64,000 nucleotides of DNA from Xyrauchen texanus. Taxonomy: Eukaryota; Chordata; Actinopteri; Cypriniformes; Catostomidae. Shown here piece after piece: positions 24,036 through 47,787 of this stretch (positions are counted from its first letter, which is position 1; the number at the start of each line of letters is the position of its first letter). The stretch covers positions 39,154,273 to 39,218,272 of the forward strand of contig NC_068291.1 in assembly GCF_025860055.1 (NCBI RefSeq). The letters are read 5' to 3'. The notes beneath the pieces were generated by a model, which was not told where the DNA came from, searched no databases, and saw only the letters and a list, made by a program, of their open reading frames with translations. The position numbers were made by a program, and so were the translations under genes.

Positions 24036-24392
24036 TGTCACAATGATGATTCACGAATCCAAGTGCAAGTGAACAGTTTATTAGAGACGGGAGTACAGGG
24101 AGAAACTCAAAATGCCGCATTAAAGGCGGGCGACTTAGAAGTAACAATCAAGAAACGAGGTAAACAGAACTGGGTAACAGAATACAAACATGAATAACGA
24201 ACCGACACCATGCAAGACAATTACCAGCCAGATAAAGGCAGCTAACAAGCGGTAGTGATTAGTAGCAGCTGACGGCAGTAGCGTAATCAGCTGGTGCTAA
24301 GCAACAACGAGCACTACACACCCACACACCCACACACCAATAAACACACCAACAGATGACGGAATGAACACATGGATCGATGAACCGTGACA
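24036..24392 (-). repeat. 3' LTR of the retrotransposon
   Basis: 357 bp; on the element's strand it runs from TGTCACGGTTCATC to CATCATTGTGACA, with TG...CA ends. Compared with the other LTR it carries one extra CA in a CCCACACA run and about eight substitutions. Confidence 0.95.
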
Positions 24393-24408
24393 GTACCCCC
24401 TCCCCTAA
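24393..24408 (-). promoter_or_regulatory. Polypurine tract of the retrotransposon
   Basis: On the minus strand the bases just before the 3' LTR read TTAGGGGAGGGGGTAC, a purine-rich primer for plus-strand DNA synthesis. Position and composition are standard for LTR elements. Confidence 0.8.
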
Positions 24409-26603
24409 GAGTGCCTCCTGGCACTCCCAGGAGAGCCTACCTGACGATTGTAATCCTCGATAAAGGAGTGATCCAGTATGTCCCTAACAGGAACCCAACT
24501 CCTCTCCTCCGGACCGTAACCCTCCCAGTCCACCAAGTACTGGAATCCGCGTCCCCTCCGTCTAGAGTCCAGAATACGATTAACCGAATATGTAGGCTCC
24601 CCGTCTACGAGTCGCGGCGGTGGGGGAACCGGCATTGGCGGATTAAGGTTAGACCGAAAAACCGGTTTCAATTTGGAGACATGAAAGGCGGGGTGAATTC
24701 TCCTGTACGCTGGAGGAAGTTTGAGACGGACTGTCACCGGACTAATGATCTTGGTGACAGTGAACGGGCCGATAAATTTAGGAGCAAGTTTATTAGACAC
24801 GGAACGGAGCGGAATATTCTTAGTAGAAAGCCACACCATTTGACCCACAACGTACAAGGGAGGCTTTGACCGGTGGCGATCGGCCTTGGCCTTAGTGCGC
24901 GCCCTCACCTGGAGCAGAGTCTCGCGGGCTCTGGTCCATGTGCGGTGGCACCTCTGGACGAAGGCGTGAGCAGAGGGGACCGCGACTTCGGATTCCAGAC
25001 TGGGAAAAATAGGTGGCTGGTACCCTACGCTACCCTCAAATGGAGATAGGCCCGTGGATGACACTGGTAACGAGTTATGTGCGTACTCCCCCCATGAGAG
25101 CTTCTGGCTCCAGGAGGAAGGATTTTGAGAAACCAAACATCGCAACACTCTCTCTAAGTCTTGGTTGGCACGCACGGTCTGCCCGTTGCTCTGAGGATGA
25201 AACCCAGAAGAAAGACTGACACTCGCCCCCAGTAAACGACAAAACTCTCTCCAAAATTTGGAAATAAACTGGGGACCCCTGTCCGAGACCACGTCCGTCG
25301 GGAGGCCATGTAGTCGAAAGACGTGATCTACAACAGCAACCGCTGTCTCCTTGGCAGACGGTAATTTAGGCAAGGGAATGAAATGGGCCGCCTTCGAGAA
25401 TCGGTCCACTACGGTCAAAACGACCGAATTGCCCTGGGAGGGCGGGAGGGCAGTGACAAAATCTAGCGCGATGTGGGACCAGGGTCTAGAAGGCACAGAC
25501 AGCGGCTGGAGTAACCCATCCGGTGGGCGATTGGAAGTCTTACCACGAGCACAGACCGAACATGCCAATACAAAACTCCGAATGTCGCGAGCCATAGAGG
25601 GCCACCAGAATCGTTGCCTGACCAAAAAACTGGTGCGATTAGCTCCTGGGTGACATGCTATAGTGGAACAATGACCCCACCGGATTACGTCGGACCTTGA
25701 CCCCTCCGGTACAAATAAGCATCTCGATGGACAATCGGGCGGCGCCGTTACCCCTTCTAAGGCTGCACGGACCTTCGACTCGACCTCCCAAACGAGTGTG
25801 GAGACAATGAGTCTCTCAGGAAAAATGCACTCGGGAGTAGACGGGCAAACGGAACGATCAAAAATACGAGACAAAGCATCAGGCTTGATGTTCTTGGAGC
25901 CCGGACGATACGACAAGGAAAACTCGAAACGACCGAAAAAAAGTGCCCACCGAGCCTGCCTGGAGTTGAGTCGTTTAGCTGATCTGATATACTCAAGGTT
26001 CTTATGATCAGTCCAGACGATAAAGTGTACCCCTGAACCCTCTAACCAATGACGCCATTGCTCCAACGCTAACTTGACTGCCAGCAGCTCTCTGTTACCA
26101 ATGTCATAGTTACATTCCGCAGGAGACAAACGATAAGAAATAAACGCGCAAGGGTGCATCTTGTCGTCCGCGGGCAAGTGCTGGGAAAGAACCGCTTCTA
26201 TCCCCACCCCTGATGCATCGACCTCCACCACAAACTGACGTGAAGGATCAGGGGCTATAAGAATGGGAGCCGAAACGAAGCGGCTTTTGAGGTTGGTAAA
26301 CGCAGCTTCAGCTACACCAGACCACCTGAACGTAGTCTTGGAAGAGGTCAAGGCAGTCAGAGGAGCGGCTAGTTGGCTGAAATTGCGAATGAAACGCCGG
26401 TAAAAATTAGCGAACCCCAGGAACCTCTGTAGGGCCTTACGGGAATCTGGAGTTGGCCAATCCACCACAGCCTTAACCTTGTCGGGATCCATGCGCACCC
26501 CCTCGGAGGAGATGATATAACCCAGAAAAGGAACCGACTGAGCGTGGAACGAACATTTCTCCGCCTTGACAAAAAGCCCATTCTCTAACAGTCTCTGGAG
26601 CAC
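24405..26603 (-). pseudogene. Retrotransposon pol, C-terminal part: RT end, RNase H, integrase, chromodomain
   Basis: A long open frame of 732 residues that starts abruptly inside the reverse transcriptase thumb region. RNase H follows with its acidic residues visible (VDASG, ELLAVKLALEQ, TDHKN). Integrase has a zinc-binding HHCC module (CHPG then CSVCARGK) and the core motifs ALDFVT and SDRGPQF. The expected third acidic residue, in the GQTE motif, reads GQTV here (about 25176), so the catalytic triad is incomplete. The C-terminus (about 24450-24600) is a chromodomain (YLVDWEGYGPEERSWVP), which in this group guides integration to modified chromatin. The frame differs from the upstream RT fragment. 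Confidence 0.9.
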
Positions 26604-26950
26604 ACAGGGGAGTTAGACAGGCCGAACGGCATGACCAAATATTCAAAATGACCCCTGGGGGTGTTAAAAGCGGTTTTCCATTCATCCCCCTTCCTCATGC
26701 GGACCAAATGATAAGCGTTGCGTAAATCCAATTTTGTGAAGATGGATGCTCCCTGCAACCTCTCGAAAGCCAAAGACATCAACGGTAAAGGATAGGTATT
26801 CTTTACCGTGATGTTGTTCAACCCTCGGTAGTCAATACAAGGTCGCAGAGAGCCATCCTTCTTACCCACAAAAAAGAACCCTGCCCCCGCTGGAGAGGAG
26901 GAGGGGCGGATGAACCCAGAGGCTAGAGAATCAGAAATATATTTCTCCAT
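26585..26950 (-). pseudogene. Retrotransposon pol, reverse transcriptase N-terminal fragment
   Basis: 121 residues with RT fingers/palm motifs (GFFFVGKKDGSLRPCIDYRG, FTKLDLRNAYH, PFGLSNSP). The text then jumps directly to the region that normally follows the catalytic Y-x-D-D loop, so the segment containing that motif is deleted around 26600. Its frame also differs from the protease frame upstream, indicating a frameshift near 26945-26985. This fragment cannot encode active polymerase. Confidence 0.9.
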
Positions 26951-27690
26951 GGCCTCCCTTTCCGAGCGGAAAGTGAGTATAACTTGCCTTTCGGCGGAGA
27001 CATACCTGTCAGTAAATCAATGGCACAATCATAGGGACGATGCGGAGGGAGAGAAGCAGTCCGAGACTTACTGAACACTTCCTTCAGGTCAAGATACTCA
27101 CGTGGCACGTTAGATAGATCCGCGTGTTCATCCTGAAACACAACACAAGACACTGGAGAACACGCAGACATTAAACAAGAAGCATGACAATATTCACTAG
27201 AAGACAAAACAGAATTCCTGCACCAATTAATATGCGGGTTATGGAGTGCCAACCAGGGATGGCCAAGTACCACAGGAGCAGAAGGGGAGTGGATTAAAAG
27301 GAACTCGATCTCCTCAGAATGGTTACCAGAGGTAACGAGTCTCACTGCGGCCATGGAGTGAGTAACAGAGGGTAACAGTTGGCCATTAAGTGCTACTACA
27401 GAAATGGGTTGAGGGAGTGTCACCACCGGTATCATGAGTCTCACCACCGGTATCATGAGTCTCTGAGCGAAGTTAAAGTCTAGAAAATTTCCCTCTGCCC
27501 CAGAGTCTATCAAAGCCTCACAGTCAACGCTCTGAGCAGAAAGTTTTAAACTGACTGTGAGATGAGTGGCAGAAAAAGAGGATTTAGTCAAAACAGATCC
27601 ACCCGTCAGTAACCTCTTACCTACTGGCAGGCGATGGCTTTTACCGGACATTGGAGAGCAATGTGGCCAACGGCTCCACAATATAAGCAC
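26923..27690 (-). pseudogene. Retrotransposon pol, aspartic protease region
   Basis: A frame of about 255 residues overlapping the 3' end of gag, in the -1 frame relative to gag, as expected for frameshift-made Gag-Pol. The protease active site is EALIDSGAEGNFLD. Just downstream a perfect 21-bp tandem duplication (27421-27441 and 27442-27462) repeats seven residues (RLMIPVV). The frame ends before the RT motifs because of a frameshift. Confidence 0.88.
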
Positions 27691-28583
27691 AATCCTTTCT
27701 CTCTCCTTCTCTGCTTCTCCCTTTGCGATAGACGAGATCTGCCCATCTGCATAGGCTCAGGACCTGAAAAAGACTCTGCAATTTCCACAGCAGGAAAAGA
27801 TGCGTTAGCCTGTGCAGCGACCGGCCAACCTCGCTGTGTTCGCGGTCCCCATCGTCGTAATCGCAAGTCCACCAGAATGGCTAGGTCGATGAGCTTATCC
27901 ACCCCCGTGGGTAATTCCATGGCATAGATTTCATCCTTGATGTGCTCAGAGAGTCCGTGTAAAAACATGTCCCATTGAGCCTCCAAATTCCAGCCACACT
28001 CCGCAGCCAAGGTGCGGAACTCAATAGAATAGTCCGTGACTGGACGATCTCCTTGGCGCAACTCCGCGAGAATGCGCGCTGCGTCTCTACCGGAGGCTGC
28101 GTGATCAAAGACCTTTCTGAGCTTGTGTGAAAAGCTATCAAAAGAGTCACAACAAGGAAGTCGCTGTTCCCACACCGTAGTTCCCCAAGTCGCGGCTCTC
28201 CCCGATAAAAGTGTGATGACAAAAGCCACTTTAGATTCCTCAGTGGGGAATGATGAAGGTTGCAGAGAGATGTGCAGTGAACACTTCGCCAGAAATGAAC
28301 GACATAATTGAGGCTCACCGGAATAAAACGCTGGAGGTGGAAGACGTGGTTCAGTAGCTCGAATGGTCTGCGCGACCGAAACAGGTGGACTTGTAGTCGC
28401 TTGACCTCGCACTGAAGCCGTCTCGGTTCTTAGCTGTTGCAACTGTGTGGTTAATTCGGAGACCTGGGTTACCAACGCCTGTATAGCACGACCCGTGGCC
28501 ACCGCCTGTTCCTCCTGCTGTTGCATACGAGCCTCACTCCTAGATAGAATCTCCGTCAATTCGGTCACACTTGCTGGATTCAT
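27621..28583 (-). CDS. Retrotransposon gag (capsid/nucleocapsid), intact frame
   Basis: An open frame of 320 residues starting MNPASVTELTEIL, only 17 nt inside the 5' LTR. It has a coiled N-terminus rich in Q and E, a capsid-like middle (FVITLLSGRAATWGT, DYSIEFRTLAAECGW) and one CCHC zinc knuckle (CLYCGAVGHIALQC) near the C-terminus. Gag forms the particle that packages element RNA. The frame is uninterrupted although pol is broken, so this copy could supply Gag but not enzymes. The open frame extends upstream into the LTR; the start at 28583 is chosen because the typical Gag N-terminus begins there. Confidence 0.85.
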   Translation of the reverse strand: MNPASVTELTEILSRSEARMQQQEEQAVATGRAIQALVTQVSELTTQLQQLRTETASVRGQATTSPPVSVAQTIRATEPRLPPPAFYSGEPQLCRSFLAKCSLHISLQPSSFPTEESKVAFVITLLSGRAATWGTTVWEQRLPCCDSFDSFSHKLRKVFDHAASGRDAARILAELRQGDRPVTDYSIEFRTLAAECGWNLEAQWDMFLHGLSEHIKDEIYAMELPTGVDKLIDLAILVDLRLRRWGPRTQRGWPVAAQANASFPAVEIAESFSGPEPMQMGRSRLSQREKQRRREKGLCLYCGAVGHIALQCPVKAIACQ

Positions 28584-28600
28584 CTTGGGTCGGTTCGTTC
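28584..28600 (-). promoter_or_regulatory. Primer-binding site, self-priming type
   Basis: On the minus strand AACGAACCGAC (28599-28589) begins one base inside the 5' LTR. Its exact complement, GTCGGTTCGTT, is inside the LTR at 28771-28761 and again at 24206-24196. There is no TGG start of an ordinary tRNA primer site here. This pairing is the arrangement known from Tf1/sushi-group elements. Confidence 0.75.
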
Positions 28601-28955
28601 TGTCACAATGATGATTCACGAATCCAAGTGCAAGTGAACAGTTTATTAGAGACGGGAGTACAGGGAGAAACTTAAAACGCTGTGTTAAAGGCGGGCGACC
28701 TAGAAGTAACAATCAAGAAACGAGGTAAACAGAACTGGGTAACAGAATACAAACATGAATAACGAACCGACACCATGCAAGACAATTACCAGCCAGATAA
28801 AGGCAGCTAACAAGCGGTAGTGATTAGTAGCAGCTGACGGCAGTAGCGTAATCAGCTGGTGCTAAGCAACAAAGAGCACTACACACCCACACCCACACAC
28901 CTATAAACACACCAACAGATGACGGAATGAACACATGGATCGATGAACCGTGACA
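28601..28955 (-). repeat. 5' LTR of the retrotransposon
   Basis: 355 bp with TG...CA ends. The self-complementary 11-mer at 28771-28761 would mark the start of R, making U3 about 184 bp. A weak TTTATC TATA-like word lies roughly 25-30 bp before that point on the minus strand. Confidence 0.95.
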
Positions 28956-28999
28956 CCATGTGGCTCTGAAAATGTATATGAGAGAGTAGGCTTACTCAT

Positions 29000-29712
29000 T
29001 TGTATAATCTCTAAGCAAGAAAAAAAAATCATAATAATAGCAAAACAACAGAAGTGTTGTGATAGTAAACGTACATAAATAAGAAATAATGTGATTTTAT
29101 ATCGATATAATGTGATGAAATATGATTTATGGATGCGCAAATATATAACATTTATAACATTACCCTATGACATTTTGTAAATAAAAATAGTGGTTAGAAA
29201 AGAATGTATATTAAGCATTTCAACATTTCATTATTCATAACAGATAGATTGCAGAATACAGAAGTGTTTGGGGCATTGTCAGGTAGACGGGGGTGGAATG
29301 AAAATGGGCATGAGCTCCAAATCACCTTTAAAGATAGGGAGCCCCTAACCTTAACCCTTTTGGAGTTGGCGCAACCCCCTTTTGGAGTAACCCCGCCCCC
29401 TTTGGAGTAACCCTGCCCTGTTTTGGAGGTCTCCGGCCTGCAGCACTTTGAGAGATGTTGATAGCTGACAGCTAAAAAAAATTAAAATAAAAACTAAGTA
29501 GACTAAGGGGTGATTTTGCATGCAGATGCGAGGGATATCAATAGGCTATTTCTAAAACAGTGCCATACATACCCATGCCAACACAGAAGAAAGATGGCAC
29601 GGACTCCTGTCTAGACCTGCCCTGACTTGTAGGGTTTGTGTCAAAGACACTTCTGAGTCCGGATGTTTGATGAGAGAGAGATAATATAACGTTGCAATAA
29701 AATTAGAGAATC
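29000..29712. other. Intergenic between the retrotransposon and repeat R3
   Basis: No gene. It contains a short degenerate tandem array at 29356-29430 with a unit like CCCTTTTGGAGTAACCCCGC, three to four copies, and otherwise AT-rich sequence. Confidence 0.55.
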
Positions 29713-29866
29713 CGTACAACTGTAATAGTGGTGGATTTGTATCCTGTTGCATGGCATTGAGGAAGTACTGATGAGGGTGTGGGTTGACCAATCAGTGGAA
29801 AGGGGCGTTTTATGCCCACCAACATGTGCAAATCAAATATTCAAGCTGTTAATCCATTTCCTACCC
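29713..29866 (-). repeat. Repeat arm R3, copy 2 (empty site)
   Basis: Reverse-complement copy of 22920-23075. At the position where copy 1 carries the 178-bp MITE, this copy has a single CGTACAAC (the complement of GTTGTACG) and no insert. The pair forms a widely spaced inverted repeat around the LTR retrotransposon. Confidence 0.8.
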
Positions 29867-30362
29867 AAAACAATAAAAAAAAACAACAACAAAAAAAACT
29901 AAAGCAGACATTGTATTAATAATAATAAATAAAAATAATAACAACGTAAAAAAAAACTACAAATAAGTTGTTTTATCATTTCTCCTTATTTCTTTTCAGA
30001 TTGAAAATCAAACTATCAAAACATACATGGACCGTCCACTTTTATACATACTGTTTTGGAATATGGAATTAGTAGATATTATGAATAAATTATATTAATA
30101 AATTAATTTGTTACTTATAATACCATATTGTCTAATATTAATTTTCAAATGACATCATTCACATGCTCAGAAATTACTTCAACAAATGCCAAAAACATTC
30201 TTTATATCTCTTCAAATTCTTCATATCAGAAATTGCTTTTCCTTACTTTATAATAGAGACTTTTATTTTGAATAAAAAACTTAAAAGCAAGGAAAACTTT
30301 ACAGCTGTATAATAGGTATAAGATTTTTCTGTGAAATGCCTTACTTTCTTTTATTTATATAT

Positions 30363-30506
30363 ATATTTAAGCAATATCACACGAGCAAGTGTGCGATATG
30401 GCCCTACATCAGCACTGCTGTGATTCGGCAGCAGGCCGAGTGCCGTAGGTAGTGCTGATGTAGGGCCATATAGCATGATTGCATGAGTGTGATATTGCTT
30501 AAATAC
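30363..30506. mobile_element. Foldback MITE with TTAA flanks
   Basis: Near-palindromic: arms of about 45 bp (AAGCAATATCACAC and ATGGCCCTACATCAGCAC, mirrored at the right) around a loop of about 35 bp. TTAA stands at both outer edges (30367-30370 and 30499-30502). TTAA is the target of piggyBac-type elements, but the termini do not start with the usual CCC, so the superfamily is tentative. Confidence 0.7.
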
Positions 30507-30743
30507 AACAGTTCAATGAACAAGTACATTTAAAAAAAACAGGAAAAACCGAGTATGGTCTTAAAAATGCATTTGTGCATGGAACTACTGTCTTACGCGA
30601 TGAATCAGAATCTACCTTTGCTGGTTCAAAACAAATGATGCGACCAAGACTTCCTTAGTAATTCAAAAAGTTGACTTCAGAAATAGTATCACGTCTTGTG
30701 CTGTTTCTAACAAGTTATTGGATAAACAAGGATAGACGGCTGG

Positions 30744-30744
<1 letters not shown>

Positions 30745-30796
<52 letters not shown>

Positions 30797-30798
30797 CA
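30745..30798. repeat. (TG)n(AG)n compound microsatellite
   Basis: About 18 TG units followed by eight AG units. Confidence 0.95.
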
Positions 30799-31377
30799 AG
30801 CATGTGTGCAATCACCTGTTGCCACACCCAATCAGAGATGCTGTCAGCTTTAACAGTGGAAAATAGATGTCCAAGAGGGGGTATTCCTCTCTATTCCGTG
30901 GTAGCCAGTCCGCAAGAGTCATTCAATATAGAAACAGCGATGTCCTCCTCCATTTTATACAGTATGTATCCAATGTGGAAACTCCGATAAAAGGTAAGCA
31001 CTTGAGTTCTGTCTGTTGTGTCTCTCAGCATGAGCCTTAATCCTGAAGTTGTCCATTTAAAGCTATTTCCTAGTTTTGGTAATGTATTAGTAAAAGAGCA
31101 ATCACAGAGCGCAGTTCTATGTAAACAATGACTAACGGATTCACTTTACGTCACCAACTGGCTCATATTACACACAAAGATTTACGTTTGCCACTACCTG
31201 CTGGCTAACATATGTAATTTAAAAAATAAAGCCAGTAACTCGTAACAGATACACTTTAATTTAGAGCATGAAAGCACACACACAGAGTACAGATGTTGTC
31301 ACACCATCAGTGCTCATGAAACGTTTCTCCTCCAATCAGATTCGAGGACCGGAACTAACTGTGGTATATATGGGTAG

Positions 31378-31590
31378 AACAGGAGCGTCAAATGGTGCCG
31401 AAACCCAGGATGGGAGTGAGGTTTAGGGGGGTGAGTGTAACCGAAGCCAGCTGGTAAATAGCAGTGCAGTGTGTAAACCTCACTCTCCTGCCCTTCAGGC
31501 TGTATCCTTTAGCATCCTTGTTAGAGCACCCGCCATCCACGCCGGAGATGTTGGCTCGAGTCCCGTACGGAGCGGGTGGTACAGAAGCGT

Positions 31591-31595
<5 letters not shown>
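31378..31595 (+). mobile_element. SINE-like repeat with tRNA-like module
   Basis: The right part has an A-box-like TTAGAGCACCCGCC and a B-box-like GGCTCGAGTCCC. The left part (GGATGGGAGTGAGGTTTAGG and CTCACTCTCCTGCCCTTCAG) is the kind of body seen in teleost composite SINEs. GCGTCAAAT occurs at both ends (31386 and 31586), perhaps a target duplication. It is followed by (TA)n. Confidence 0.55.
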
Positions 31596-31623
<28 letters not shown>

Positions 31624-31626
<3 letters not shown>

Positions 31627-32053
31627 GGTGACGTTTTTCTTTTCATTTGTATTGGTTAATTGTGTGTTTTCAGCAGTATTTGGCCTGCTGAGTCACTGCT
31701 AGCTAACAATGATAGCAATTCAATTGAAAAGTCACTTTTGAGCTAAAGTGAAAGCAAATGTAATGTGCATGAAAGCTGCTGTACATTTCATTATCAGTTT
31801 AGATTCATATTTTATTGTGTCATTGGCCTTAGCACTGATTGAAAGACAGGACAGTGAATTGCAGAAATATTTCTGTCATTTTGAAAACAGAACAATTCTC
31901 ACGTCTTTGGAAGTCCTTCTTGTATTCTTCCCTTTATTATTGGTCATTCCTCAACTACAGGCAGAGGGATTCTTGTATAATAGCAAATGCTTGACTTTTT
32001 TTTTTTTTATTCCGTAATGGTGCAACTTTATATTATCATCTCCGGTTATATAT

Positions 32054-32060
<7 letters not shown>
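31624..32060 (+). repeat. Duplicated block D1, upstream of psma3 exon 1
   Basis: It matches 32563-32997 over about 435 bp with only about four substitutions and a poly-T length change. It is bounded by (TA)n on both sides. It contains GCTGAGTCAC (31687-31696), the reverse complement of the antioxidant-response-type motif GTGACTCAGC. A shared open frame in the two copies is not taken as coding. Confidence 0.9.

Positions 32061-32110
<50 letters not shown>
32056..32110. repeat. (TA)n microsatellite upstream of psma3
   Basis: About 26 TA units at the right edge of duplicated block D1, about 235 bp before the psma3 start codon. Confidence 0.95.
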
Positions 32111-32112
<2 letters not shown>

Positions 32113-32204
32113 TTTTACCCATGACATGGTTATATGTACTTTTTATGTAAATTATGTTTTGTTCTTGTTAAAATGCAATACAAAAATAAAATAAAAAAAC
32201 AGAA

Positions 32205-32345
32205 TGAATCTGATTGGTCGATATGGTGTCCAATCAGCAAGCTAGTTGATCGCAGGTGGCAGAGGGAGAGCCGATGTGCTTTAGAGTCAGCGGCTGCTAA
32301 TAGTGTAAGCTTACACGCATTTATAGTTTATTATAGTGAATTAAC
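32205..32345 (+). promoter_or_regulatory. Probable psma3 core promoter and 5' UTR
   Basis: A head-to-head pair of CCAAT boxes (inverted ATTGG at 32213-32217, CCAAT at 32230-32234) lies about 115-130 bp before the ATG. There is no TATA box at a suitable place. This spacing suits an NF-Y-driven housekeeping promoter; the start site is not resolved. Confidence 0.55.
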
Positions 32346-45934
<13,589 letters not shown>

Positions 45935-46073
45935 ACAATTTCCTCACGCTCTGTTTACCATGTTTAACACATCCTGACAACTCTCGCCTCTACAGACAAA
46001 TTAAATGTTTTTTATGTTTTGTAATGGACTAATGCTGTTCTGTGTTTTCCTTTTTGCGGGTTTCAAACTTCCA

Positions 46074-46079
46074 AATAAA
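46074..46079 (+). terminator. psma3 polyadenylation signal
   Basis: AATAAA lies 140 bp after the psma3 stop codon in otherwise unremarkable 3' UTR. Confidence 0.85.
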
Positions 46080-46545
46080 TACAGTTTATCAACTTGTATG
46101 AAACTCTGAATCATACTCTCAAATTGTTATAATTACATTCATTAGTTGGGCAGCAATGTTAGTTACCGGATCCACCTTGTTTCTTAGAAAACTGTGTACG
46201 TCATTAAACTATATTTATGCATGTCTTGTTATGAAAATGCGTATATTATTAGGATGGGCACCAGCTATGACAATACTCTACATTTGAGTGTAGATAAACA
46301 GTCTTTGAACATTTAACTAAGGGTTAGCTTTAGTTGTGCCAATCACCAGAATTAGGAGACATAAGTATATATATTTACAAGTATAATTATAGTTTATGAC
46401 ATCATGCAACCCAAGCTAACAAGCATGATATGGTACTTAAAAACATGTAGATGTTGAAGGAATAGTTTAACCAGGAATCCACATGTTCATCATGTACTCG
46501 ACCTTGCCAGGTGGTTACCCGGTAGTCAGTTTTAAAGCTGATCTA

Positions 46546-47785
46546 CAGTTGAAGTCAGAAGTTTACACCTTAGCCAAATACATTTAAACTCAGTTTTTCA
46601 CAATTCCTGACATTTAATTGTAGAAAATATTCCCTGTCTTAGGTCAGTTAGGATCACTTGGCAGAATGAAAGTAGAGAGAGTTATTTCAGCTTTTATTTC
46701 TTTCATCACATTCACAGTGGGTCAGAAGTTTACATATACTTTGTTAGTTTTTGGTAGCATTGCCTTTAAATAGTTTAACTTGTGTCAAGCTTTTTGGGAA
46801 GCATTCAATAAGATTCTCACAATAAGTTGCTGGAATTTTGGCCATTTCCTCCAGACAGAACTGGTGTAACTGAGTCAGGTTTGTAGGCCTCCTTGTTCAC
46901 ACATGCTTTTTCAGTTCTGCCCACAAATTTTCTATCAGATTGAGGTCAGGGCTTTCGATGGTCAGTGACGGCCACACCAATACCTTGACTTTGTTGTCCT
47001 TAAGCCATTTTGCCACAACTTTGGTAGTATTCTTGGGGTCAATGTCCATTTGGACAACCCATTTGCAACTGAGCTTTAACTTCCTGGCTGATGTCTTGAG
47101 ATGTTGCTTCAATATATCCACATAATTTTCCTTCCTCATGATGCCAACTATTTTGTGAAGTGCACCAATCCCTCCTGCAGCAAAACACCCCCGCTTCATG
47201 GTTGGGATGGTGTTCTTCAGCTTGCAACCCTAACCCTTTTTCCTCCAAATACAACAATGGTCATTATGGCCAAACAGTTACATTTTTGTTTCATTAGACC
47301 AGAGGACATTTCTCCAGAAAGAAAGATCTTTGTCCCCATGTGCACTTGAAAACTGTAGTCTGCCTTTTTTATGGCAGTCTTGGAGAAGTGGCTTCTTCCT
47401 TGCTGAGCAGCCTTTTAGGTTATTATTACTTGTCTAAACATTTCCTCCAGCATCTTCACAAGGTCCTTTGCTGTTGTTCACCTCCTATCAGAAGCTAATT
47501 GTCTAAAGGCTTGACATAATTTCATGGAATTTTCAAAGCTGCTTAAAGGCACAGTTAACTTGGTTTATGTAAACTTCTGACCCACTGGAACTGTGATATA
47601 GTCCATTAAAAGTGAAACAATCTGTAAACAATTGTTGAAAAAAAATTACTCGTCATGCACAAAGTAGAATTCCTTAACGACTTGCCAAAACTATAGTTTG
47701 CTATTATGAAATGGACTGTGGAGTGTTTAAAAAATGTGTTTTAATGACTTCAACCTAAGTGTATGTAAACTTCTGCCTTCAACTG
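46546..47785 (-). mobile_element. Sleeping Beauty-type Tc1 element, internally deleted
   Basis: Ends CAGTTGAAGTCAGAAGTTTA and, at the right, TTCTGCCTTCAACTG, with TA on both sides; an inner direct-repeat copy (GGGTCAGAAGTTTACATATA at about 46720) gives the IR/DR layout typical of this group. The minus strand keeps about 100 residues of DDE domain at 46897-47199 (ALHKIVGIMRKENYVDILKQ, QMDIDPKNTTK, NLIENLWAELKK). The DNA-binding half is missing. It lies downstream of psma3. Confidence 0.9.
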
Positions 47786-47787
47786 TA

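Larger units (their letters stand above)
24036..28955 (-). mobile_element. Ty3/gypsy chromovirus-type LTR retrotransposon, defective
   Basis: A full-ended element of 4920 bp on the minus strand, flanked by the 5-bp duplication CCATG (24031-24035 and 28956-28960). Order on its own strand: 5' LTR (28955-28601), primer-binding site, gag, protease, reverse transcriptase, RNase H, integrase, chromodomain, polypurine tract, 3' LTR (24392-24036). The order RT-RNase H-integrase plus a C-terminal chromodomain marks it as a Ty3/gypsy chromovirus; the self-priming signal points to the Tf1/sushi group. LTRs differ at about 8 of 355 positions plus a 2-bp indel, so insertion is fairly recent. Pol is broken by a frameshift, a deletion over the RT active site and a changed integrase residue, so this copy cannot move by itself. 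Confidence 0.93.

Noticed and set aside
24387..24869. 160-residue plus-strand frame in the retrotransposon
   Set aside because: It is the antisense shadow of the integrase/chromodomain coding strand.
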